From Cacajao melanocephalus (taxonomy: Eukaryota > Chordata > Mammalia > Primates > Pitheciidae), in contig CAUYLG010008960.1 in NCBI GenBank assembly GCA_963573385.1, positions 42,261 through 106,260 of the forward strand: DNA of 64,000 bases, given 5' to 3'. The translations under genes and the position numbers were made by a program. Numbering within the stretch: position 1 is the first letter of the stretch; every line of letters starts with the position of its first letter. The notes under the pieces are model-generated. The model was given only the letters and a program-made list of their open reading frames with translations. It was not told the DNA's origin and searched no databases. Shown piece by piece: positions 48,842 through 63,346 of the stretch.

Positions 48842-50098
48842 TGAGGTTAGACATCCCAGCTGCCCCTTTCTCCTGGGATGGGTGATGTCTGTGAGGAAGC
48901 GGCGAGCTCCTCTGGCCACAGCCTCTCTGGCAGCCAGCCCCAGGGTCAGATAGGATGTCGCACACTTTGATTGATGCATCAGCTCTGTCATCAGCTTTGG
49001 ACCAGGCTCTCTGCTGCAGTGGCAAGAGTACACTAGTCACAGTTGCTGTTGCAGGGCCTTGGTCTTCTTCCTGCCAGCTCTGTCCTCTCGGCCGTGTTCT
49101 CTCACCCCCGAAGCACCCATTCTGCCTCTGCATCTGGCCCCAGAATATGATATCTGCACCTGCCTGGTGTCCCTCTTTAACGGTTTCTTAACTGTGTGCG
49201 CTAAGGCAGCTGCTAGTGGTAGCCCCTGCCTGTTAGATAATAATAGCTTAAGATTGAAGATACTCAGCATTAGTTGCTTCAGGTGGACACATACACACCT
49301 TTTTCTAAAGGCATAAAAACCCACTACCCTCTCCCATCATCACAAAGGAGACAAAATGAAGGCTTCATGGGCCCAGCTGAGACTTCTGATTCTAAAAACA
49401 GTTTTCCCATGAGATAATAACAGAAGTTGGATAAAATGTGAGCTTCAAGCACAAAAGGGCTTGGGTGATTCTGTGTACTTTTACCCCTTCCTGAAAACTT
49501 GCCTGGCACCAAGAAAGCCTGCAGTTTTAAAAAGGGTACTTTAACTCTGTGTATGTATCCTAAATGTATTGATTTGCTAACTTTCCTTAACTGAAAGTAT
49601 TTTTGAAAGAGGGCATGTACCTTTGTGTAAAGTTGGGTGCTCCTCCCATGTGAGTGTCCAGGCGGAACGCAATCCCCAAATACCTTGACTCCTTTGTTCA
49701 CTTGGTGATGTGGTTTTAGCAGTTACTTGCAATGGCCTGGACATCCTAAATTAGAAAAGACAGGGGAACCTGCCTGCCTGGGGCTTGACTGGGCCAGTCC
49801 CCATCCAGCAGGGGGCATGGGGCAAGTAGCCAGGGCCTGCCCCAGGTTCCCCTAAATCTCCAGCCCCAGCTCCCTTAAATAGAAGATACTTGGCTTTGAT
49901 GAGTTAGAAAATAAGAGCGAGCCTCATATTCTCACGTGGTTTTGGTGGAGTTGATCCTACATTCTCTGTATCAGTGTCAGCAGTCTCAGTGATTTGGAAT
50001 AGCTCAATGTGATACTGTGTTTGGGTAAGAGCCGATGGGTCAGGTTTGCCAACAGGTGTGAGTGTGCTTCCAGTGAGTGCCTATGCACGTGTCCCTCT

Positions 50099-50131
50099 CA
50101 CACACACACACACACACACAAACACACAACA
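50099..50131 (+). repeat. (CA)n microsatellite
   Basis: About 11 CA units followed by an imperfect AACACACAAC tail. Confidence 0.93.
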
Positions 50132-51913
50132 GTACATATGCTCGTCACATTCTCACATACCAGCTGTCTTCTCATTGTGCCCGGGCCCTTTCCCCTTCTC
50201 TTCCTTGTGCACACACACCTAGACTCAGGTGCTGCTGCTTTTTTCTTTTTCTCTATTACTCAGATACAGAGCTTGTTTTGCTCTCTGTTTCGCGTACATG
50301 ACTTCATATCATTGATCTCTGACCTTTTGACAACTATTGATGGAAGGTCTCCTACTTGGCAGTACTGTTTTGCTAGAGAAAGGGATTAGAAGGGAAACAA
50401 AGCAGTCCCTTGCCTTCAACAAACACAGTTTGGTGGAGGAGCCACTGTGGGTTATGAAACAGAAGCCACAGAGGCACCCACTCACCTCTGTGCTGTGCAG
50501 GTGGCTGTGCCTCCTGCTGTTCCTGCTGCCCTTGCCTCCATGTTTAATCGCTGGGCTGATCCCTCTGCCACGTGGCAGGACTGCATGCCATTCCCAGGCT
50601 CCCAGGCCCTGGCCTCTGTGTGTAGCCTCTGGGCTGTGAGAATACTTCCCGGGGAGCAGGCTTCAGGTGTGGGTGCACGCACAAGCCAACCTTTGGCTGT
50701 AGCCTGATGGACCAGTTATAGGTATTTCACACTGTAGCAGGTGGACCCCCAGGGGTACTCATCCCTGCCCGACCAATGTCAGGAGTCACCTGGAGGGAGG
50801 AACCCATGCAGAGGGAGGGAAGAACAAAGAGAGTAGAAAGCGATGCTGGTGAAAGGAGGAGGAGCCAGTTAGTATTGGGTACGCGGGCAGAGGTGTAGGG
50901 GAAGGTGACATACCCACCCTGTCCATGCCTCTGTGCCCTTGTAGCTCTTCCATCCAAGACCCTGTCGTTAACTGTATTCTTAGTCACTGCTGGGAAGCAG
51001 GGGGCCCAGGGGACTCACTCAGAGGCCATGCAGGGTGCCGTGCGGCGTTGCTGTGGCTCCCGTTGTGGTCCAGGTGTGATTGGAGGAGGCGTCTCCTAGG
51101 CTATGTTCCTTCTACATTGATCACAGTGCATTTCTTTCCACGATTTGGGCTTCATTGTTGAGGTGTGGAAAGCAGTGAGCATAGGGAGAGATGTTTTATA
51201 TATTTCCATCTAGAACTGTAGTGAAAGTCCACCGAAACGCCCTCAGAAAAGCGGAGTCCGTGAGGAAGGGGGAAATGATGGATCTCATTCTCAGCAAGCT
51301 GGGTTTCATCTAAGCTGGAAAGATGGTGCTTCAGGGCTTGATCACACAGCATTAATGCAGATTTCACCAAATGCAGAAATGCGGATAATTCGTGTGGGGC
51401 TGGGCAAAGCTTCCATCTGGTCTGTGGATGACAGAACAGAGCAGGTGCCCACCCAGGTTCTGTACTGTCTGGGTGTGGGGCCTCTAGTGATTCCTGGCTG
51501 GCCTCGCCACCGTGTTTAATTGCTGGAGTTCCCTCTGTCACTCTGCAGTGTTCTGATGTTTCAGGGAAGGTTGGAGAGGTCAATCCTTTCTGTGTCAGTG
51601 CCTCTGCTGGAAAGCCACACGCCTTATGCTGCAGCACATTCAACAGAAGCGTGTGTCCAGGCCCCGTCTGAGGGAGTTCGCCATCAGAGTCCCCAGCCCC
51701 AGCTTCATCCCCCTTGTGTCAGCCTCTGTGACTGGCTCACCCCCTCAGCGTTGCCCCTTACTTACTGCACAGCTAGTAACACCAGACGGAGTCCAGGCCC
51801 TGTGGAGGTGGCAGGTCTGCGGGAACCAGACTTCGCCCGTGCAGCTGCTGCCCGTGACCACCCTCACCTGCCCCCAGGAGGACAGCCTGTGTCCCGCCTT
51901 CAGGACTATGGCC

Positions 51914-51939
51914 CTCGCCCCCCCTCCCCCCCCCGCCCC
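51914..51939 (+). repeat. C-run tract
   Basis: Twenty-six bases that are almost all C, broken by single T and G. The opposite strand is a G-run. Confidence 0.93.
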
Positions 51940-52219
51940 GGTCCTGCCCAGTAGAGGGGATCCAGGATTCCACAGTCGGGGTGCTGAGCAGAGGCACAGT
52001 GCTGACGGCAGCTACAGCGCAGAGCTTTGACACAGAGCCCCCGCTCCTCACCTCTGCACAGACTTCAAGGGTCAGCAAAGGGCTGTGCCAAGGAATCAAC
52101 AAGAGGGATCTGCAGGGCGCTTCTTCCACTCTGCTTGTGCTTTTCCTTTTTGCTCTCGTGCAGCCATTACTGTTCTCACACACAGTAATAAGTGTGAGTT
52201 CATAATATTTAAGAAATAA

Positions 52220-52624
<405 letters not shown>

Positions 52625-52722
52625 TGATGCCAGGTGCTATGCCCAGAAAGCTGATCTAATTTGTCTAGGATCAGAAGGCACCAGATCTTTAAGAGCTACC
52701 AAGTGATTCTAAATGAGGATTT

Positions 52723-53031
52723 GGCCTGGTGCAGTGGCACACACCTATAATTTCAGCACTTTAGAAGGTCAAGGTAGGAGGATTACTTGAGGCCAGGAGT
52801 TCAAGACCGGGCTGGACAACATAGGGAGCCTCCGTCTCTACAAAAAAAAAAAAAAAAAAAAAAAAGCCAGGTGTGATGGCCTGTGCCTGTAGTCCAGGCT
52901 ACTCAGGAGGCCGAGGTAGGAAGATTGCTAAAGCCCAAGAGGTCAAGGCTGTTGTGAACCATGATTGCATCATTGCACTCCAGCCTGAACAACAGAGTGA
53001 GACCGTGTTTCTAAAATAATATAAAATAAAT
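52723..53031 (+). repeat. Old Alu (J-like), sense
   Basis: GGCCTGGTGCAGTGGCACAC to a diverged A/T-rich tail, with a middle A24 run. Confidence 0.93.
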
Positions 53032-53034
53032 TAG

Positions 53035-53433
<399 letters not shown>

Positions 53434-55744
53434 TTACACACATAGCTGGGAGCACCTTCTCCCTGGGCCAGTCTGGGGCCAGTGGGCTACTGTCTAATCA
53501 GTGCTCGCCCACAGAACCATGTGCTATGATGGGGATGCTCTAGATATACCATTCAGTATATCAGCCGCCTTGTGCCAAGTGGGCACTTGGAGTATGACTA
53601 GTGTGAATTAAAAGTTTCATTTCATTTCATTCTGATGAATCTAAATGTAAATGGCCCCATGTGCCCTGTGGCTAGCCGATTAGACAGTGTGGCTCAGATA
53701 TTCCAGCTGGCAAACCCACTGTGCGTGAGGCCTCCCTGAACTGACAGAAAGGGATGCTTTTTTGCATAGTGTGTGACACGGATGAGAAATGAAAGGGTAA
53801 TAATATTTCCCACCTGAAAATAAGACCCGGTGCTTTGGAAGAGTGAGGTTTGTTATCTGGTTTCCGGCTGAGCCTTGGCAGACACACAGGAAATGAGAAA
53901 ATTAATGGCCTTGCCTTTTAAGAGTGGAAGCTCAAAAAAGCATTTCTTAAATATTTATGAACTTTATTTTACAAATTCAGATAATTGAAATGCAGCAGAA
54001 GAACAAAATGGCAACTAGCTCTGTTGTTTGCCCAGCTGAATTAGTGTTTCTGCAATCCTGCCGAAAGTCTGCTTTACAATCATTAGGCGCACTGTAGCAA
54101 GGGGACTGTAGAAACATTCAGATGTGCTCTGTAACTGGGTGTCAGCAGAACCTGCAGCCTCCGCCAACACCTGCTGCCAAGGACAGTCTGGAACCCTTCT
54201 CCGTACCAGCCCCGCCCTCGCTCAGGACTGTCCTCTTCACCGTGAGTGGGCGTCTCTGAGTGCCAGAGTTTCACCCGTCCTGGCGGTGTCCCCAGCACCT
54301 GTGAGTGAGTGCAGAGACGGAACGATGTGCTTCTTCCTGGCCCTCTCCATCCTGAACGCCATCTGCATACGGGAAACACAGACGGCTTCCTCTCTCTACT
54401 CCATACCTCCAATACTTCTGTGACCCAGTGAATAGGAAAAACCAGACTGCTTCTCCTCCTTTATGCTCACAGAAAACGTCTTACCTCTGACACCAGCTGT
54501 GTGGGCTTTTCCCCCCCACCCCAAGTAGTTCTCCAGTTCTCGAATTCTCTGCAGACACTATGTGTCCTACGCGTCAATTCCGTTCTGACACTGTCTACCC
54601 AGAGTTAGCACAGACCCCATGGGTTAAGGGCTTTATCCCACAAGATGCTCCCACTTCAGATGCCAGTTACAAGTCCAGGTTGTCACCTGTGCTGCTGTCT
54701 GACTAAATCAGGGCTGCTACCACGTTGCCTTGGGTTCATTCATTTGCAAAAACAGTTCCTAGAAGTCAGGGAAACAGTTTACTCACTGGTTTACCTGTTC
54801 ATTATGAAAGACTGCAAGCCAGGAGGAGCCAGACGGAAGGGATGCGTAGCGCACGGTGTGGGGGTGGGTGCCGGCGCATCCATGCCCTCTCCAGGTGTCC
54901 GGCACCCACATCCTGGAGTGCAGGGACTCAGACAGAGGCCTCGTCATGTGGGCATGATCTCCAGCTCCTCTCCCCTTCCGAAGGATGGGGTGGCGGGGAA
55001 CTGAGAGTTCCAAGCTTCTCATCGTGGCCTGGTCTTTCTGGTGACCAGCCCCATCCACGAGCCCATTAGAGTCGCCTCATTAGAACAAAAGACACTCCCA
55101 TCACCTGAGAAATTCCAAGGGATTAGGAGCCGTCTGTCTGGAACCAGGGTCAAAGACCAAACACTGGAATGAAAGATGCTCCTGAAACCCCTGTGGCTCA
55201 GGAAATGACAAGGGTTTTAAGAGCCTTGTATTTGTGCCAGAAACAGGGGCAAAGACCAAATAATTATTTTGCGATGTCACACTGTCCTAGAGTATGGGTG
55301 ATGTGGAGTGCCTGTGGGTGCTTGGAAGAGCTGGCTGGAACTCACCCGTGTGGAAAGACAGCATCCTGGAATGTCGGCATTTAACTTGGGTTTGGGTGGT
55401 CTTCCCTAGAGAGCGCAGCTGGCAGGGGTGGGTGGGTCAGGGCTCCCTGCCCGCCGTGTTTGGGATGCTACGGTGCACAGGCCAGGCAGGTGCTTCTACT
55501 CTAGGACTCTTCAGAGCCTTTCACAGACTGAATCTCCAAGAAATAAACGCAGCACAAAGTCTGTTTCCCAGATTTATTTGACCCAGAATCCATTTTTCAT
55601 AGAATTCCTCACGGAGTAGAATGTGAGGAACACTAATTAAAAGGTGAGAAAATGGAAGCCCTGGGAAGTGAGCAGGCTTGCCCAAGTCTCCCCCCTATTA
55701 GGGGAGGAGGAAGTCTTCAGACAGGTGAAGGTCACTTCTCCTAG

Positions 55745-56094
<350 letters not shown>

Positions 56095-56744
56095 TGAATC
56101 TTCAGCTTTTAATGTTCTTCTAATGCCGGACTATTGGTTCCAACACAATGTAGATACTGGACAGTGAGGCTTTCTTAAAGACTATTTGTTCCTTTCCTTA
56201 CCTCTCTTTCCAAGAATTGAAAAAAGAAAAAGTTGTCCTTCATAGGACATAATAGTGCCTGAGGTTACAGAGATAATTTGTGTGTCTTTCATTTTCCCCA
56301 CTGGAAAGTGAGCCCGGCTCTGTGAGACCGCCTGTGTCACGCAGGTGTGCAGCAGGTGGTCATGGGACAGACCGATGGAAAGAGATGGAGGGAGAGAGGG
56401 GAGGCCCCTGCAGCGTCCAGGGCTTAGGGTGGAAGGGGAAGGAAGTGGATAGTGAGTCCCTGTGGAGTTTTAAACTGGAAGGGGCCTGGCTGCCTCTGGA
56501 TATTAAGGGGCGTTCATCCCTTTGAGTGGGGCAACTGGAGAGTGCTGGTAGAAGCTTCACCTTCCCGTCCCTGCCGTGGCCCCGCCTGGAACAGGCTCCA
56601 GCCTCCTCTGCCGCCTGGGACCGTACCCACCCCTTCTCTGTTTTGTTAGGTTTAGTATCCAAAATGGTTGTTCGCTCACCCTGTGGCAGCCCTTGACTTG
56701 TGTGTGTATATACATATATGTGTGTATTTCTGTTTTTAACATCA

Positions 56745-56870
56745 TGGGCGTGTTACTTCAACACTCTCTAGCCCAGTTTTCTCATCTATAAAATGAGAAG
56801 AATAATAGCCCTCATGGAGCTGTTGTATAAAAGGTTTAAAATAATGCTTGGCACATGGCACCCAATTAAA
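56745..56870 (+). repeat. MIR fragment
   Basis: CCAGTTTTCTCATCTATAAAATGAG, AATAATAGCCCTCATGGAGC, then AATAATGCTTGGCACATGGC is the MIR core and 3' part, sense. Confidence 0.75.
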
Positions 56871-57482
56871 TATAGCTGTAGTACGTGTGAAGAAATTCAT
56901 AGATCTATTCCTCCAGTTTTCAGAGAGCTTCATGAGCATCCATAGATCAATTAGTGTTCACTTAGGAGGCTATACACAATACATTTTGCTTAAATATGCA
57001 ATGTGTTACTTACTGCAATCCACATTGATCTATGCTGTTTGCAGGCCACACCTGCATGAGGCCAGAGTCATTCCAAATAGTGTGGGTGGACCAAGCGCCC
57101 TGACTGTCCAGCTGGTGTATAACCAAGTTTGTGCTACAGTTTTTACAGCTCACATTGAATTACAGAAAAATGAACAAGGCGGTCTAACTTGCATTTGGGG
57201 CTAAAATAGTTAATAGTTTTGTCTTCGTTACTAAGGTCCTCAAAGGACTTGTGCACGTCACTCAGCCAACTTAACTGCTCAGTTGTGAGGTTCTCCCACG
57301 TCTCTGGTGTTAGAAATTTGCCCTTAAGCAGGAAGTGATTCTTTCGTTCTCAGTTGGCTCAGGGGTTCTGAATCTAAGCTCCGCAGCATGACCCTTTTCC
57401 TTCTGGAGCCCTGGTCAGTGCCACTTTATTCCTTCTACAGCCCTGTGCAGAGCGTGCCCCTGACTTCTGGTTTTTGTTCCAG

Positions 57483-57602
57483 GAATGGGCCTTGACAAAG
57501 GAGAAGTCGGTGAAGCACATGGATTTGTGCCTTACTGTGGTGGACCGGGCACCAGGCTCTCTTATAAAGCTGCAGGGCTGCCGAGAAAATGACAGCAGAC
57601 AG
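57483..57602 (+). CDS. GALNT2: GALNT2 exon 15 (E481-Q520, lectin beta repeat)
   Basis: The exon is 120 bp, phase 0 at both ends, encoding exactly 40 residues: [20 protein letters not shown], then [20 protein letters not shown]. It starts with the EW of the first QxW motif and stops at the Q of the second (QKW). It therefore corresponds to one beta-trefoil subdomain. Cys496-Cys513 is the subdomain disulfide. The motif reads Cys-Leu-Thr rather than Cys-Leu-Asp, so the Asp used for GalNAc binding in the alpha repeat is absent here. Confidence 0.97.
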
Positions 57603-57947
57603 GTACGGCATGCAGGCACCTGTGGGTGCCCGTGATTAACCCAGACTGGGGCAGCAACGTCCTGCGCCCTCTTGCTCTGCGCTGCCTCGTGAAGCATCCA
57701 TCTTTGCGAGTACTTATGTGTTCATTTGCATCACTGTGAATAATGTCTAGCTGCCCTATTGGACTTAAGCCACAGACCTAACGTTGCTTATTTCTGATTA
57801 TATTCTCATTCTCCTCCCCATGCCACTGAATATTTTAAAGAGAAATTAGATACTTTTATTTATTCATCAAATACTTTTTTCTATTTAAATTTATAAAAAT
57901 TCTAAATGATTAATGTTCAAATGGATAGTACTCGATACACAATGCAA

Positions 57948-58064
57948 GTGTGTATGTGTTTATGTGTGTATATATATGTATATGTGTATATATACACCAC
58001 ATATAGATACACATATATACACACACACCATATATACGTGCACGTACACGCACATACACACACA
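57948..58064 (+). repeat. Alternating purine-pyrimidine (GT/AT/AC) tract
   Basis: Over 110 bases of mixed TG, TA and CA dinucleotides including ACGTGCACGTACACGC. Partly self-complementary (GT half then AC half). Confidence 0.9.
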
Positions 58065-59948
58065 GCTTCTTTAAACATTTCAAAATAGACTGTATACCTG
58101 CCTTGTAAGCAAGTTTTCTCTGACATATCCTCCTGTGGCAGCTTGTGGGTGTTTCCTTTGTCAAGGCATGGGGTAACAGGTAGCGTCAGGAACAGCAATG
58201 CAAACACAAAAGGCCTTCCTAGCATGTCCATACTTGGAGTGCCTGCCCCTGTTCTTAAGGCCCCTCCTTAGAGATAGATGGGATGTAGGGAAACTGAGGC
58301 ACAGAGCCTACTGGAGCCAAAAGCCTGAGCCAGCTTCTAGTCCAATCCTAATTCACAGCACGGAAAGCTGAGGTTCAGAAAGTCATTGCCTCCACCTGGA
58401 GTCATCTAGGAAGACAAAGGCCAAGACCAAGTCTCCTTTTCAGACCCCAGTTGTCAGGGAGATGCTTGCAGAGGGCCCTCTTTCACCTGTCTGTCTCCAA
58501 ACCCCTGTGCCCAGCTCTGGGTGCCCCTCCTTCCCTGCTCTGCAGAGTCTCAGCCTGTCTTGGCAGTGGGAGCCCCCCTGTAGGGCTCTGCTCATAATCC
58601 ACATCTCCAAATGTCCATCTGTGTTGATGACTTGATGCCAAAGTGTGTAAGGGAGTGTCTGTTAAGCCAGAGAAGGCTACCTTCGCTTGGACCCAGCCAC
58701 CTAGAATTCGGCAAGGCTTGCATCCGCTGAGCCAAGTATTAGGTGATCCTCAGACACATTCCTCTGGGATGTAATGGAGCAGAGATGTCTTTGGATGTAT
58801 TGGAGCGATAAAGTGATGACTTTAGTTGAAACCTTTTCTAAAAACAAATAGTTGCTTAAATATTGCTTGATTTCAAGAATTGACAGGTGTTCCTGCATCA
58901 GTCCCAGTTTTTGGGAACCATAACTGATATGCCTTAGGACCTTTGTGAAGCATGAAAAGATCTACAAATAATCAGTTTTTCTGGATGCATGGCGTGTAGA
59001 AACGGGGATCTGTTAGGTTTTAGACCCCAAGACTTGGGCTATTATAGAGGATGTAGGGGCTGTTTCAGTAGAGTCCAGCTGTCTCGAAAATCTGCTCTGC
59101 ACCCCCTACCAGCCCACAATCCCATCAGACAGACAGTATCAGAGCCGAGGAGGCCACCTTTGTGAGACAAAGCTGGGCTTTGTTTATTGTTTTTCTGAGG
59201 TTCCTCATTTAGCTGATGCTTTGACACATGACAGGCAGAGTCCCTCCAGTGGCCAGAATCAGATTCCGTTCATTCTGCATTCTTTGTTGAGAAGATTCCT
59301 GGCTGCTCAGAATGACAGGGCATCCTCAATACACAGTTTACATGACAATGGAGAAAAACAGCATGAGGGGTGATTGACAGCAACAAGGGAGCTGGCAATG
59401 AAAGAGGAAATGATGGGCACTTAGCGAAAGCCTCCCCTGGCTCCTCTGATGGCACTGCCTTTCCCTGTTGGTAAGAACCCCAGGTGAGCAGGTGGACAGA
59501 AGTAAGGAAGGCAGGGTCCAGGTGACAGCATCCTTGTGGTGTTTTGCGCAGGTCGGTCCGGAGCGCTGGGCTCCTCTGCTTGCACCGACTCCTGCCTGCT
59601 TCACTCATTGGCCCCTCGAGAGGAAGCTCGTTAGCAAATTTTATCTTGGAGGTGAACTGGCTTGCCAGTTGGAATATTTATTTTCCAAGCACACCCGTGT
59701 GTTCGTATGATGTGCACATTTGCAGAGTCAAAGGGGAAAGGGAGGCAAAAGTGAGAAAATTTAATTCTGCAGTATAAAAAGGATTTGCAAAAAAATACTT
59801 AGGTGAAGGAACTTGAGTGCACACAGTATAAAAAATTAATTAGAACCACAGACTTCATTATTTCAAACGAGAGCTTTGGGGAGGAAAAAAAAGTTACATT
59901 TTGTTTTTTAAGAACAAACAGATTTTTTAATGGAGATTTTTCTTTTTC

Positions 59949-60255
59949 TTTTTTTTTTTTTTAAGGGGCAGGATCTCACTCTGTTGCTTAAGGCTGGAGT
60001 GCAGGGGTGTGACTGGCCATAGCTCACTGCAGCCCCAAACTCCTGTGCTCAAGCAATCCTTCTGCCTCAGCCTGCAAGGAGCTAGGACAGCAGGCATGCA
60101 CCACCATGCCCTGCTAATTTTTTTAAAAAAATGTTTGTAGAGATAAGTTCTTGCTACGTTTCCCAGGCTGGTCTTAAACTCCTGGCTTCAAGTGATCTTC
60201 CTGCCTCGGCCTCCCGAATTGCCTGGATTACTGGTATGAGCCATTGCACTCAGGC
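59949..60255 (-). repeat. Old Alu, antisense
   Basis: A T14 run then GGGGCAGGATCTCACTCTG to GCCATTGCACTCAGGCT; diverged, J-like. Confidence 0.9.
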
Positions 60256-61071
60256 TGGAAGGGTATTTATGTTGCTTCTTAAGCAGGGTGAGGGCTCCTC
60301 AGACTTCCTTCAGGCTGGGTTGTGCGCTTTGATTTCTGGCGTGGTTGGTGCGTAACGGATGGGTTGGTTGAGTTTGGTTGTCAGCTTGATTTGAGCATTA
60401 GTAAAGAGGCATCGTACCCTATACTTTACGAGGGACATGTTCAGAACTCGGCAAACATTGGCCCCTGCCTTACAGAGCACCAGAGGACTCAAGGGTAGCA
60501 GAGGCAAGTTTGTCATCTCTACCAAGGAGCTTGCACACCATTAGAGAGCGGACCACATAGAAATAGGCTTCTCAACGCTATGTTCTGTTCACAAAAGCAT
60601 CTCTTTTCCTGTCATTTGGCCTGACACGGTTCCTCTGGCTCCCCAGAGCAGAAAGCCCTAAGTGGGAGCATGGAGGTGCCCAGATCAAGTCCTCCAGGCA
60701 GGCTGCTTTCCAACAGCCAGAGGAGGAGCTGGCTCTGCTCTGTGTGGTCCCTTCTTGGGGTGAAACATCACTGGATCAAGCTTTCTTACAAAGGAATGCA
60801 AATTATCCTACATCAAATCCTTGTGTTAATGACGGAGGGGTGGGTGCCCCAAGCACTGAGGATCAGAGGAGGGGACACCCACAGAAAGGATGGGGCAGGA
60901 GAGGTTCTGAATGTTGAACCAAGGCAGAGACTACATTTCCTTCCTGGGCCCCCGGCAGCACCTGTGGCCAGTTTCCTGTGGGGCTGTTGCAAGTTCCCCA
61001 TCCCTTTAGATGAGAGGCTGGGAAAAAAGTGTTTCTATCTGTGGGTTTTTAATGCAGCCAGAAGACCCTGA

Positions 61072-61296
<225 letters not shown>

Positions 61297-62265
61297 GAGG
61301 GCCCGGGAGGCCCTGCCGTCCTGTTTCCTGCACCATCAGGTGGAGTTTGGTGATCATATTATTGATTATGTTTCTTAAACTTTCCGCGAAACTAATATAC
61401 CTCAGTATTCCATCATGGTCTGAAAGTCGAACTTCGGCAAGGCACGGATGACTGCGCAGACGCAGCCACAGCGAGAAGCGAGAGCTGCCCTCCTCCTCCT
61501 CTTGGTGCAGCCCAGCGGGCCCCCTTCCCCAGGCTGGGGTGCCCCTCTTCCTTCCAGCCTTCACCTCTGCCGGCTCCGCAGCTGAGTGACACCCAGTAAT
61601 GACTGGTAGGGGAGTGGTAGAAACAACCGAACGGACAGGTGCGTGCTGAGGACAGGGCAGGAGGAGGGGGCCCACATGCCCCGGGGGAGCCAGGAGAACT
61701 CTTGAAATCTCCATTTTCGATCCCATCGAAATCACGTCTGGTTTCCACAAAGCTGTCGTGTCACGTGGCAGGTTTACGTCGATAGCCCCTCTCTCTGCTC
61801 CTCCGCTCCCAAGGGTCTTCCTGGCTCGACTCCCTTCCACCTGATATACTTGCTATATCTGAGGATGACGTTTTCTATGGTGGGACACTAAATATAAAGC
61901 TATATAAAGAAAGAATGTACGGTCAGTTCCCTATGGTTTCTGTAAGTCATCATCATCTTGTAAATTCCCCACAAAGCTGTTCACAGCCACCAGGAGGAGG
62001 GGCCAGAGCCCGGTGGGGCCAGGTTCTCACAGAGGGAGGAGGTGGCCTCCTTTGTCCCCTGGAGCCCGGTCAGCCAGTTGGTGCTACTGCCATGGCCAGC
62101 TGGCGGGCTTCCTCCAGACCACCGGCCTCGGCCCTGGCATCCCTGTTGGGTGTCAGTCAGCCTGGGAGTCACTACTGTGCGTCAGAACCCGCTTTGCGTG
62201 CTGTGGGTATCTGTGAACCTGGAGGGGTTACTTATTTTGACAGATACCACTTTGGGTCTTTTTAC

Positions 62266-62271
62266 ATTAAA
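62266..62271 (+). promoter_or_regulatory. Candidate alternative poly(A) signal (ATTAAA)
   Basis: ATTAAA is the commonest variant of the AATAAA hexamer. Here it lies about 970 bases after the stop and is followed by T-rich sequence (TTTCTTTTCTTT). Use as a cleavage site is inferred only. Confidence 0.3.
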
Positions 62272-63220
62272 TTTCTTTTCTTTAAAGAATATAAAAAAAC
62301 ACCCCACAGCTCCCAAGGTGAGCCAGTGATACTGCTGCGCCCCTGGCAGCAGGGCAGACTGATGACACCAGGCAGCTGTCACATGCTAGCATTGGCCTCA
62401 TTGTGATCTGAGCCCCTGCATGCTGGGCCTTCAGAGTTAATGGCCAGCAGTGGCAGGGACGAGCCTCTCAGCCTGGGCACAGGCCTGGCTCACAGCCCCA
62501 CACACCTGCAGCCTGGGGAGCTCCAGCCAGGCAGCGAGTCCTGCCCTGCCTGCAGCCCCTCCCATGCCCCACCTGGCCAAGGTAATGGCTTCAGGGGGCA
62601 TTGGGTAAAGAATTAGGAAGGGTCAGAACCAAACAGTACCTGCTCATTTACACTGAGGATTCCTAGCAGGAGACAGGAGCCTTAGGGTCCTGTTAAACCA
62701 CAGACGGTTATGAACTGACATAATGGGGAGAGATGCCTGGTGCCTGCCTGGGGTCTCGTCACCCCTGCCACTCTGATCGGTGCCCTGCTTCCTCCTTCAC
62801 TCCCAGCTGCCATCCCTAGCACCACACACACAGATGCTCCGTCTCAAAGAGGCTGGCACAGCCTGGCCGTCTGAGGCGCCAGACACGCACACCTGCAGCC
62901 CCCTCGGAGGAACAGCAGTGGCCTTAGAGTTAGGAGCGGCCCTGGGAGGTTCTACTGGTGCCACGCTCCTCCCTGTGTCTTGTACGAAAGGGTCAGCTGT
63001 GTGTCTTCGTCCCCCGCAGGAGCCCCACAGGTGTGTACTGTAGGACAGCGGCCCCAGGGTGGAAGCCTGGCTGGGGGGGCTGCCGTGTAGGTCTTCCTTT
63101 CCCTCATCCCCTGCCATGTAACCAGATGTGTTCTGAGTGGGCAGCGAGGCCCCACGCCAGAGTGACTCTGCACTCTTCTTTCATGGCGGGCTCTTGGGGG
63201 AGCCTGAGGAGACTCCCTTA

Positions 63221-63346
63221 GGTACCTGTGCAGGGCTGTGGAAGGCAGGGCAGGGAGGTACCTGTGCAGGGCTGTGGGAGGCAGGGCAGGGAGGTACCCG
63301 TGCAGGGCTGTGGAAGGCAGGGCAGGGCAGGGCAGGGCAGGACAGG
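63221..63346 (+). repeat. 36-bp minisatellite plus (GGGCA)n in the 3' UTR
   Basis: Three near-identical 36-bp units start at 63221, 63257 and 63293, each beginning GGTACC and containing GTGCAGGGCTGTGG. The third runs into consecutive GGGCA pentamers (GGG at 63320, 63325, 63330, 63335). The G-rich strand is the mRNA strand. Confidence 0.93.

Noticed and set aside
51152..51643. 163-codon minus-strand open frame in intron 14
   Set aside because: It has low-complexity, Pro/Ser/His-rich composition, no known motif, and overlaps C-rich repeat-like sequence. A chance ORF is the simpler reading.
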